DNA of 64,000 nt from Styela clava. Taxonomy: Eukaryota; Chordata; Ascidiacea; Stolidobranchia; Styelidae. Of the stretch, positions 46,759 through 56,724 are shown piece by piece (positions within the stretch are counted from its first letter, which is position 1; every line of letters begins with the position of its first letter). The notes under the pieces are model-generated. The model was not told where the DNA came from. It ran no database searches and worked only from the letters and a program-made list of their open reading frames with translations. The position numbers were made by a program, and so were the translations under genes. Where the stretch lies: contig NC_135259.1 of NCBI RefSeq assembly GCF_964204865.1, positions 4,846,974 to 4,910,973 of the forward strand. The letters are read 5' to 3'.

Positions 46759-48351
46759 TTACCCAAAATATTTAGGCTTAATATCAATGAAAGTAAAATT
46801 CCATACATTAGGCATTCCTTCATGATAGGAAGAATTTTGTGGCCATTTATATGGCGGAATATCACTCAATCCACCAACCGTCGGCCCATTTATTGCATGA
46901 GTAGTAAAGGACTTGGCCAAAAAGTAATCGGTTGCTTTTGAATCAGTGCACCCCATATAATTTGAATCATTGCGACAACATATAGCATTGCAAGCATCAC
47001 CTTCTGAATATTTATCAAATTTATAGTTGTTGTAACGGAGAATTTTTTTCATACTTTCCATATCAACAACAGTGCCTTGATCACGTCGAAATATTTTTGC
47101 TCTCGGAGCTAAGTCATGTGACAAATCAGGATCGTTTTTGGTAACAGCCGGATACCCACTCATATTGTAGATAGATTCATAAAAGGGTACGTTATAGGAG
47201 GCCCAGTATCCCTCCCTTAAGATATTTGTTTGGTCATGAGATTCAACAAATCCTGGTATTTGTTCCACAACATACAACGCACCATCTTCGAAACCAATTT
47301 CAGGCGTGAATTTTTTCAAGTCAACCACCATGTATTGATTATTGTAAGTGCCAGAATTGTGAAATTTGATGATTTCGCCCCAATCATACCCATTGCTAGC
47401 TAGAAGATTTGCTGCACGAACACGATGCCAAGCTAAAAGGGATTTAGGAGTTACAAGATCATACAAGCTAGTATTGTATATATTGTTTGTAGTTTGTAAT
47501 ATAACCATTTCACTTCCCAATATATAGAAATCATCCCATGACTGGAGAAAACCAGGATAGCTAGAAAATGACATTTTTGAATTTTTATGTTCCTTACCGA
47601 AAACTTGAAAATCATAGTTCTTATAAATACGAAGCATTGCGCTGTAAACAAACCAGGTGCTATGTCCCATATACATGTTTTCAAATCCTGGAGTAACTTT
47701 AATAAGAACAGAACAATGACCATGTTTCTGGTTATATTGGCGAAGTTGTTTTTTTGACATTCTTTTAAAATGATTTAGCGATGGTCTATGGAAGACGTTA
47801 AATAAATCTAACATGTCTCCTGCTCCGTTCAACAAATGCATTTGGCACATGCTCATACTATTATTGGCTGTCAGAGTATATCCAGCCAGAAGTCCCTCCA
47901 ATTGACTTTGCATGTACCCAACGGCTTCCCATCTAATATCACCTTTCCCAGAAATCACATTCTCCTTTAACCATTTTTCTTGCTTGGCAAAAAAATCACA
48001 AGAACGATTGTATATATCAGCAGGTCTGTTATCAAACAAAAAACCTTTCAAATTCTCATAATTTTGATATATACGCTTTGATGTAAGAGCTCCTTCTAAC
48101 ATTCCAGCGGCATACATAATTTGATCAGGAGAGTATTTCATGTTATGCGTCGTTGCAGTGATGTCGAGGATGCCCCATCCTTTTTCTGCAATCTCATCAT
48201 TATATTGTCCATAAGCCAATGCTTCTTTCACAATTTCTCTCTTGTATATAAACACTCCATCAGAAAGAACAATACTTCCCTCCTCAGCCAAGCATATAGA
48301 TTTTAGACTTGTTGATATTATTATAAAAAAAATTATTTTGAAGACTTGCAT
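46759..48351 (-). CDS. Phospholipase B-like protein (PLBD family)
   Basis: 530 aa in one exon. A signal peptide is visible (about 1-22, hydrophobic FKIIFFIIISTSLKSICLA). The phospholipase B-like domain fills the rest. The probable Ntn-hydrolase nucleophile is Cys213, in GHCSVLIKVTPG, where family members undergo autoproteolysis to expose it. Other conserved segments are GHSTWFVYSAMLRIYK and SSYPGFLQSWDDFYI. Several N-glycosylation sequons fit secretion or lysosomal targeting. The length is close to PLBD1 (about 550 aa). I cannot firmly separate PLBD1 from PLBD2. Family members act as lysosomal or secreted amidases or phospholipases, with the physiological substrate uncertain. A strong 3' splice site (TTACTTGTTCACAG) ends at 48368, 17 nt before the ATG. 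Confidence 0.93.
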   Translation of the reverse strand: MQVFKIIFFIIISTSLKSICLAEEGSIVLSDGVFIYKREIVKEALAYGQYNDEIAEKGWGILDITATTHNMKYSPDQIMYAAGMLEGALTSKRIYQNYENLKGFLFDNRPADIYNRSCDFFAKQEKWLKENVISGKGDIRWEAVGYMQSQLEGLLAGYTLTANNSMSMCQMHLLNGAGDMLDLFNVFHRPSLNHFKRMSKKQLRQYNQKHGHCSVLIKVTPGFENMYMGHSTWFVYSAMLRIYKNYDFQVFGKEHKNSKMSFSSYPGFLQSWDDFYILGSEMVILQTTNNIYNTSLYDLVTPKSLLAWHRVRAANLLASNGYDWGEIIKFHNSGTYNNQYMVVDLKKFTPEIGFEDGALYVVEQIPGFVESHDQTNILREGYWASYNVPFYESIYNMSGYPAVTKNDPDLSHDLAPRAKIFRRDQGTVVDMESMKKILRYNNYKFDKYSEGDACNAICCRNDSNYMGCTDSKATDYFLAKSFTTHAINGPTVGGLSDIPPYKWPQNSSYHEGMPNVWNFTFIDIKPKYFG

Positions 48352-49385
48352 TCTGAAAGATCATGTCCTGTGAACAAGTAAACACAAATTACTGAATTAT
48401 ATGAAATGTAATGATAAGTTGTTTTAACGAAACAATGATAAATATATGTTAATGAACCTAAAAATCTGTATGTATTTATATACCGATAATAATGTTTTTA
48501 AACAATTCCCAAGACACTATATTCTGATATTAGGCTATTATATTTTTCTTTTTCAATGGCTCCACAAAGTGGATTATTATTTTCTAACATCTTCAAAGGT
48601 GAATGAAAGCCCGAATATTAACTCAAATTGTCATGTCTGCATGTGCCAAAAAATGATCGAAGAAAGTCCGAGAGGCGAAACATTTGGAACGAATCGGCCG
48701 TACAGTTTTAGAGTAAAAAAATGTTTCCTATGTTCAGTTACTACAATTAAATACATTTCAAATAATGGCAGAAAGAAAATTTTTAAAGTTTTAATTGAAA
48801 AATTCAGATAAGAGTTTCATGGGTAGAAAAAAAACAAAATTCCACCAAATCAGCCAATATTAAAACTATTGAAAAACTTTTAAAATCAAATGCAAAACCT
48901 AACAGCAGGAGCATTATACCATGATTGTAGCAGGTTACAAGCACATGGTATGCCACTTCTGCAATATTCTGATATTCCATACCTGACTGAACCAAAACAA
49001 TATTGTTGTTTAAGCTAGTATCAATACGGTACCGGTACTGTAACAACTACAGAACTAGGAAACTCCTATTCCTCTCCACCAGTGTTCAAGTTTATAGAAA
49101 CGTTAACTACTTCTTTAACGTACTACTTCGGTACTTCTTTTATTAATACCTTCCCACCTAAAATATGTAAAACCTTACTTGAGGTTTCGTTTGCTTTCCC
49201 GATTCTATATTCAGTTTCATTTATTTTGTTTTCATCAATTATCTTATCGTCTATTGCTGATTATGGAGTTGAAATAAACTTATATCTAATAACTATTGGA
49301 TTTTCAGTGGATCTTGCACCATATAAACTTACACAGTTATGTGGAGTATACTCTCATACCATTTACAAACTGTCTAGTAGAATCT
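48352..49385. other. Intergenic DNA
   Basis: No gene recognised. At 48659-48690 GAAGAAAGTCC...GGCGAAAC weakly resembles the hammerhead-like core at 14 kb. The segment 49095-49290 recurs at 53435-53640 (shared CGCTTTCCCGATTCTATA), so it is a dispersed repeat. Confidence 0.4.
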
Positions 49386-49720
49386 TTTTTTTTTTTTTTT
49401 TGTGCCAAATAAATTCCAATGCCAAACGGAATTTTCGTATTAATATTTTGGTATCAAATCATTTTATTATAAATATATAAATAGATATTTTTTTTTGTTT
49501 CCATGTTTTTGTTTATCATTTTTTAATTTAATCCCATTCCCCCCAATACATATGAATAGTAAAAATCAAAATAAAGACAAAATTCATACCATTACCATGA
49601 TGTCATTAATTTAATATAATCCAATATATGTCCAAAAAAGTTGAGTTAATCCACATGTAATCCACTCAGCAGTTAGTTGAATATAATTTTAATTTACAGG
49701 TAATCAGTTTTTATTTTAAT
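49386..49720 (-). mobile_element. Truncated LINE copy ending in a poly(A) run
   Basis: On the minus strand it matches the start of the element at 50754-51150 and stops at GGCACAAAAAAAA, where the intact copy has GCACAAAAAAAGGTAG and continues coding. This fits a copy made by priming at an internal A-rich site. Confidence 0.5.
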
Positions 49721-49904
49721 TTTTTAGCATGAAAAATACAAGAATACAAAAATTAGACAGAGAATATGGAAAAATCCACGCTTTCATATTGGGTTTTTCC
49801 CATTCGCCATCTATGTTTCATAGTCGATACATCTTCCTCTTATGAAAATGATGTACAGATAACATACTTTCAATAATTTTCAGAGTATGGTGTTGCATAT
49901 AAAC

Positions 49905-50810
49905 TTACATCATGATTGACCTATGTAAAAGATCATCCATGTGCTCATATAACAATAATTCATTTCTTTCGCTTGCTTTTAGTAAATTTAAAATCCCTAC
50001 CAGTTTACACTTGAAAATTGAACGCATACTACTTTTCATTTTATCTCTTTCATCATATTTTACTGAATTTCGATATTGCCAAATTGTTGATTTTCCGCAT
50101 AATATTGTGATTAATTTTGATTTGCATTCCGAATCGTTTGCTATAATAGTATTTTGATTAATATCTATGCAACACCATTGCCAAAAATCACTAGACCAGT
50201 CACATTCTAAAAATAAATGACACACAGTTTCTTCAACATTATTTTCACATAAGACACACATTCCTGGTTCATCAATGAACCATTGTTTTATTTTGTCTCC
50301 AGTGGGCAACCCATTATGAATTAACTTCCAACATAACTCTTTATACTTGTTTCCAATATTTATTTTCCATATTTTATTCCAATTAATTGCCTTAGTTAGG
50401 TGAAATTTATTAAATATGTATTCCTCATGGTTTTTCAAAAATGTATCATTTTTCTTACTTTGTAAAATCCTATAAATTTGATTAGTGGTCAAGTCTTTCG
50501 ACCCATTGTACCTATCAATTAATATTCTTGTTTGACCAAATTCCCTATTCCTTGATAAAATCTCTCTCCATTCTATTGGAAGTGCTTCCCATATTTGCCG
50601 TAATTCATTTTCGCACTTATTTATCAAGCAGTTTCTTCTTAAAGTACTTATTGCAGAGTTTTCTAGCTGGGGGTACACTCTGTTGGAAATATCATATATT
50701 GTTTTGCCAAAGTAGAATCTGTCGCATGCCATGTTATTGATATGGGCCGCTACCTTTTTTTGTGCCAAATAAATTCTAATGCCAAACGGAATTTTCGTAT
50801 TGAGATTTTA
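49905..50810 (-). pseudogene. Non-LTR retrotransposon ORF2 C-terminal fragment (zf-RVT)
   Basis: The open frame runs from about 50810 through KIPFGIRIYLAQKKV to a stop at 49905. It contains the reverse-transcriptase zinc-binding domain, CVLCENNVEETVCHLFLECD with C-x2-C-x8-H-x4-C spacing, preceded by KLIHNGLPTGDKIKQW. Reverse transcriptase and endonuclease domains are not in the window. Upstream of 50810 the frame has a stop. A LINE remnant. Confidence 0.7.
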
Positions 50811-51309
50811 GAATCGAATTAGTATTATATTTTGAATAAAAAAATTTTCTTCTCTGTTTTATTTTTTTAAATTATGGTGAATCCCATTCTCCCTAATATA
50901 TATGAATAATATATTAAAAATCCAAACAAATACATACCATACACCAACGACTCCATACACATAACCATGATGTCATCAATTTCAGAATTTAATACATTCC
51001 AATATATGTCCACAGGAGTTCGGCCGCAACCGTACCATGGAAATCGATACGGGTATCACATTATCGCGCTGGGCAATCAGCAATAAGATGTTTGGCGCAC
51101 AGTCACTCAACAGTTGAAAGTTAATCAGAAGAGGGGTTAGTATAACTTTATAATACTGATTGTTTATTTAATATTGATACGGCGAACCATGGCCCCCCGT
51201 CCAGGATTAGTTCCCATAAAATAAATAAAAACTGACTATCGGGAGAGCAAACAAAACCTTAAGTAAGGTTCAAAACGTACAGAATACAAGATGGAAGGTA
51301 CCTGTTCAC

Positions 51310-51795
51310 TTACCCAAAATTAGAGGCGCAGTTCTTACCACTTCATGGCAGCTCCTGCCACGAACGAACCGCGGCAGCTCTTGCCATGGTTTTATAGCGC
51401 TATTCAGTAATCAGTATTAACGGTATATTCACAAATTAATGTACCAGATTTTAATTGATCATGTGGAATTATATCTACTTAAACCCTAACCCTAACCCCA
51501 AATCAATCAAAACTGTATCCATAAGAAAAACGTTCCAACTTACCCAATATTTGTCACCATAATAGACAGCCCTGTCTTTACGGCCCACCTGCCGCGGTTA
51601 CGGCAGCAAAATTTTACCTGTCATTGGTTTTCAATTTTCTGCCGCGGTAACGGCAGCTCGACATTGGTTTGTGGCAGCTAAACAGTCAGTTGCTATGAGT
51701 TTGGCCGTAGCGGCCATTGTATGGAAAAACCGCCATGGTTTTGCGGCAGCTGCAGATGCCACAGAATACTTAAAACTGCACCTGCAAAATTATGA
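51310..51795. repeat. R1 repeat, copy B (uninterrupted)
   Basis: Aligns with all four pieces of R1 copy A at 2750-9365. It carries the single, unduplicated GGTTTGTGGCAGC site where the P-like transposon sits in copy A. It is also empty for the SINE and the retroposon tail. Confidence 0.8.
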
Positions 51796-51796
51796 C

Positions 51797-51854
51797 GCGG
51801 CGGTGTGGCTCAACGGGCTAAGCGTTAGGGTAGGGATAATCCTATCCTATCCTA
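51797..51854 (+). mobile_element. SINE with large internal deletion
   Basis: Only the first 34 nt (GCGGCGGTGTGGCTCAACGG and onward to CGTTAGG) and a (TCCTA)n tail remain. They are joined by a short GTAGGGATAA segment. Confidence 0.75.
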
Positions 51855-52269
51855 TTAAGTTAATTCACACACATTCAACCACAGAGATATTGTAAGAAAA
51901 GAATAACGCAATAAATTTGAAACATTTATTTGCCACACCATATTAATATCTGTTGCCAAATTGAGTATCGATTTGGTAAATAAGAGTGAACAATACAGAA
52001 AAATAACTATTAAAAATATATTGCCAAGCTGAGTATAAATATAATTGGAGGTAAATTGCCCAACCAAAAGGTGCCACCAGAGTTCGGTGTATGAAGAGGC
52101 GGCGAGAGAGGGACGTGCCAAACTCTCCTGCTGCCCGTAGCGAGTTTCGGATAATGCTGCCCCATATATATAGCTAACTTTAAAAATAATTCGTGGAATG
52201 ATCAATTTATAGATGTTGTTATGCATGAGAATAAATTTAAACGTTTGTTTTATTAAATAAATCATCAAC
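51855..52269. other. Unassigned stretch next to a hAT fragment
   Basis: No gene recognised. The segment 52085-52150 may be the 3' terminal region of the adjacent hAT relic. Confidence 0.35.
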
Positions 52270-52626
52270 CTAAGAAACAAACTCATATTTACAAGATCGA
52301 ACACATTTTTTAGCAAATACATGTCCATTCGCTACAAATGTCTGAACAACAAGCTCTTCCACCTCGTTAGTCAGGAATTCCTTTTCGATGCTGATCAAAG
52401 ATAAACTTGACAAGCCCTGATTTGACATCGAAGACATTAGATATGTTTTTATCGGTTTCAACTTTGAGAAAGATCGTTCGCAACTAGCAATTGAATAGCC
52501 AATTATGAATAATGAAGAATATGCATACATGTGTGTGGTTTGACCGACATCGAAAGGTTTTTGCATGGTTTGTGAACAATTTCTCTTGTGTCCCAACCAC
52601 AATCTCTTCTTTCTCAGGTTTTTCAA
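52270..52626 (-). pseudogene. hAT transposase C-terminal fragment
   Basis: The 118-aa open frame contains the hAT dimerisation block IASCERSFSKLKPIKTYL followed by SLSLISIEKEFL. Only the last part of the transposase is present, without a recognisable catalytic core. It differs in sequence from the transposase at 27752. Confidence 0.8.
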
Positions 52627-53660
52627 CTAGCAGTCTAATGATATTTAATTAATATTAATCAATATTTACACAATTCAACAACTTCCACTCAAAGGTGTAG
52701 GGTAGTTTTCCATTGATTCCTTATTTGCAATCATTGAATATTGTACTCGCAGATATATTTTTCGTTTTTCAGGACGTCATGATGAACAATTTAAATGCTA
52801 TCTATGTCAACATGAAAGGTGTATACATCAACAAAACTTGCAGACTGATGAATCATCCGTGATGAATTTGAACTGACCGCAGTGATCAACAACAACAAAA
52901 TTAAAGTTACTTGCCTATAATCCATGACCCTAGAAACCTTACTTGAACCTTAAACACCATATATATATTCCCTTAACCAATTTTCCTACCTCTGTATCAT
53001 ACCGCCCTAATTAATTTTAATTTTGATTACCGGTACCGTTATTGATTAATAGTATTTAAAATAATTTGGGCGTTATTTGGCTTGTTGTGGCTTCTATTTG
53101 ATGAGTGAAGCAGGTCTAGCCCACCTCTTCATACATCCAACGTGGCAATTCTGATTGGGCAATTTGGCATTAGGTGACTCCAATTATAATCAGCTTGACG
53201 ATATCTTTTGGGGAATACTTTTCTATCCACAATACATTACTCTTGTTGACTAATTCGGTATCCAATTTGGCAATCCTCATAAAATTATTAATTTGGTGTG
53301 GCAGAAGAATTTATTCATTTTTTTTTATTTGTTTGTATATTTTCCTTCCTTTTTACTTTTAAGTCTCGCTTTTTTCGCTTCCGACTGTATCATTTCTCGA
53401 TGATTGTGTGTGCCTTAATTAGTTTTTTTTTTTTACTTTTGGGTGAGCGAACACGTACTACTTCTTTTATCAATACCTTTCCATCTAAAATCTATACGTT
53501 TCAAACCTTACTCTAGGTTTTGTTCGCTTTCCCGATTCTATAATCAGTTACTCTTACTTTTGTTTTTATCTATTTTTTTTTATCGTCTATTGCTGATTAT
53601 GGAGTCGAGATAAACTTATACTTATGCAATGCACAATGTATGAAAAACATTCCAGCCGAG
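52627..53660. other. Intergenic DNA with dispersed repeat
   Basis: No gene recognised. 53435-53640 repeats 49095-49290. Confidence 0.4.
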
Positions 53661-54371
53661 CCCAATAAACGAAGCAATTAAATCTTCAACATTTTTTGGA
53701 AAATATCTGTTGCCATGTCAAAAAAGCGACGCATCAGTAGACATTTTAGCAGCCACACAAACAGATTTTCTCGCATGATTGTAAACATTACCTTTTCACC
53801 TTTTTGCGTGCTATTTGTCAGTTTTTGGTTATGTTTCGGAAATTTCAGTGCGGATCAAATATTTCAATGATTATTCTGTCTACTTATAGTGTAATTGCCC
53901 AATAAACGAAGCAATTAAATCTTCAACATTTTTTGGAAGATATCTGTTGCCATGTCAAAAAAGCGACGCATCAGTAGACATTTTAGCAGCCACACAGACA
54001 GATTTTCTCGCATGATCGTAAACATTACCTTTTCACCTTTTTGCGTGCTATTTGTCAGTTTTTGGTTATGTTTCGGAAATTTCAGTGCGGATCAAATATT
54101 TCAATGATTATTCTGTCTACTTATAGTGTAATTGCCCAATAAACGAAGCAATTAAATCTTCAACATTTTTTGGAAGATATCTGTTGCCATGTCAAAAAAG
54201 CGACGCATCAGTAGACATTTTAGCAGCCACACAGACAGATTTTCTCGCATGATCGTAAACATTACCTTTTCACCTTTTTGCGTGCTATTTGTCAGTTTTT
54301 GGTTATGTTTCGGAAATTTCAGTGCGGATCAAATATTTCAATGATTATTCTGTCTACTTATGGTGTAATTG
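53661..54371. repeat. Three tandem copies of a 237-bp unit
   Basis: Units start at 53661, 53898 and 54135 with CCCAATAAACGAAGCAATTA. The period is exactly 237 bp. Copies 2 and 3 are almost identical; copy 1 has a few substitutions. No open frame runs through the array. Confidence 0.93.
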
Positions 54372-54785
54372 CTGCTAATCAAAAATTGGACTAGAAATAG
54401 CTGTGAAAAACTAGGCTAAACTTTTTTTACTTATACCTCCAAATATCAGGTTTACATATTTTGAATTAAAATGATCGTTTAAAACATATAAACCAGTTTA
54501 AGGCACTAACTCGCGAAACCACACTGAAAATGAGCACCAAAAAAGTTGCAATCGTGGAATATGGGAAGAGTTTTTCTGGGCTCAATAGTCGGGGAAACAT
54601 TCATTGTTGACTCACCATCACCACAGTTAGTCACAAAAGTCTAAGCACCTAATGTCAGCTTCTAATTAAATAAAAACACGCCGAGAAAAACATGTGTACA
54701 CACAAACTGAAGCTTCGTTCTGCTGCCCCTATAACGTGCTGCCCGGGGCGACTGCCCCCTTCGCCCCCCTCTAGGCACGCCACTG
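54372..54785 (-). repeat. Non-coding DNA ending in a hAT terminus
   Basis: The right edge, GGCACGCCACTG at 54774-54785, reads CAGTGGCGTGCC in reverse, followed by a G/C-rich stretch. This is a typical hAT end. The matching other end was not found and may lie beyond the tandem array. Confidence 0.45.
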
Positions 54786-54794
54786 CGGCTAGAC

Positions 54795-55139
54795 CAGGGT
54801 CTCCCACTCCCAAACTAGTGCCCGAAAGGCATTTTAATGCCTTTTACAACGACCTACATGTATGAGGCAGCATTTTCAGCTCTTACTAATAGGATGATAA
54901 ATTATAGATCGAGACTTTCCGCAGAGTCGGATCTACCAGTTTGCTTGTCACAAATTGCTCCGAGAATCGATAAATTGTGCAGTGAAAAGCGACCTCATCC
55001 ATCACATTAATGTCGTTTGTATTGTAAATGAAACATTATCCTTCCTCGCTGGTTAGGCAAAGAAATTATGGGATGGAGGTCCGTCAAAATTAAGATTCAC
55101 AAATAGGGGCCCGCGGCCCAAAAAGTTTGGGAAACCCTG
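54795..55139. mobile_element. hAT element with residual transposase coding
   Basis: 345 bp. Ends CAGGGTCTCCCACTCCC and TTTGGGAAACCCTG. Flanks GGCTAGAC and AGCTATAC match at 6 of 8. At 54861-55010 it retains the C-terminus of a hAT transposase (YEAAFSALTNRMINYRSRL) up to a stop. It is a deletion derivative of an autonomous element. Confidence 0.8.
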
Positions 55140-55147
55140 AGCTATAC

Positions 55148-56724
55148 CACTTCATTCACCACATTATAGTCCAGATTATACAAGTACTAAAGTACCAGAA
55201 GTACTAAATGTTGCCGGTAATAGTGTATGTAAGTATAATTAAATTAAGTCGGTAAGATGCGGCAAGGTTTTAAAAATTTGATTTTCATTTAATCTAAATT
55301 CTAATTTTTTAGCGTTGATTGGGGTGTTTTCTTAGCGCGGGCTTTGTACAAAATATCCCAAATTCGAAAGGTCAAAGACAACAAAATAATTCCGAATTTT
55401 AAATACCTTTGACTTTCAATATTCGTGACGTAGGCTACTATTTGGCGTAGCTTGGTCATATCGACAAATATTTACCTGGATTCGAACAGTCTTATTTCGT
55501 AAGTCTTATGAACGGCGTTTAAGTGAACATCTATAACTTTTCAATAGAATGATATATATCGATGATGAAGATGCAAGAAAAAAATAAAACTCTCAATATT
55601 CTAAACGTCGAGTAATGTTTCCAATGGGCCAAATCGCTAACGACCGTTATGGCTAGTTGATATATATTAATGACATTCAGTGTATATTTATCAATCACTT
55701 TCTAATATTTGCAATGAGACACCTTTACAATTGGTTCGCTCCCCATTGTATGTTACGTGGCGTTCTACTATCCCCAATAAGGAACGATTTAGTAGTTAAC
55801 AGCTAGCGAGTTTCTCTTTATTCAACAATTCAGTTTACTGATTTGAGCGTTTAAATGTTTGTTTTTTTTAATTCGATCCCCGTAGGTTACTTTGAGATAT
55901 CCGAGTGGAAAGGGGCATGATTGATTTGACTGAAGAATCATTACATACAACATTTAGGCACACCAGCAACAGAAGAGGCTTCAAATTTAACTCCTGTGGA
56001 ATAAAACGAGTAATTTTATGCCATGTTATTAAATTCGCTCAACCCGTTGCAAAAGTACAGATCTATATGAGATACGTAGCTTGCCATTCACCAATTTTTC
56101 TAGCCACACCTCTCACGTACAAATGTGTAAGTTCGTTTAACAAAATGCTGTGATGTGCAGAGCACAGTATTGAAATTTTCGATTAGTAGAGGAAACATCG
56201 CAGTCTTTGTCAGAAAACCACATCTCCACAAACAAGACGAACAATTGCGTTGTGTGTATGTAAGTTCAACTCGTCTCCAAGTAAAGCACTATGTTTATCA
56301 AGAAATTATTTCGAGCGGCTCTTAGATTTATAACACTGTCTAATGAACATATTGAGTTTTAATAAAGTTTCACTACCGGTATGACATAAACCAATTTAGG
56401 ACTAAGTATTTCGGAGATAGTAATTTAATGGATCTCTCATAATAAATATACTGTACCCTGTTTTATTACTCACACAACGCGGGAAAATATACCGCTCTAG
56501 GACAAAAAGCTAGTTTCATAGCTGAACACTGCACTTGGGGCATTGGGTTTCGATCCTGGATCATTTTGTGTAAAATAATTCTCTGAAAAGACCTCACCCT
56601 CAGATAAATTGTCCTCGTTTGTTAAATGAGCAAAGCCAATTTGAAGACTACGCATAATAGGTGTGTATACACATTTTTTTTTATTTACCAAAAATATTAC
56701 TGATCGTTAGCTGAAATATGCATA
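55148..56724. other. Intergenic DNA downstream of DDX52
   Basis: No gene, RNA gene or repeat family recognised. Short open frames at 55905-56153 and 56497-56691 have no domain or conserved motif that I can identify. Confidence 0.4.

Noticed and set aside
48446-48811. 121-codon plus-strand frame
   Set aside because: No domain, signal or splice context, and AT-rich composition makes such frames likely by chance.
51484-51506. CCCTAACCCTAACCCC resembling telomere repeat
   Set aside because: Only two to three units inside R1, and the equivalent in copy A reads CCTAGCCCTAACCCC. It is an ordinary repeat segment, not an interstitial telomere.
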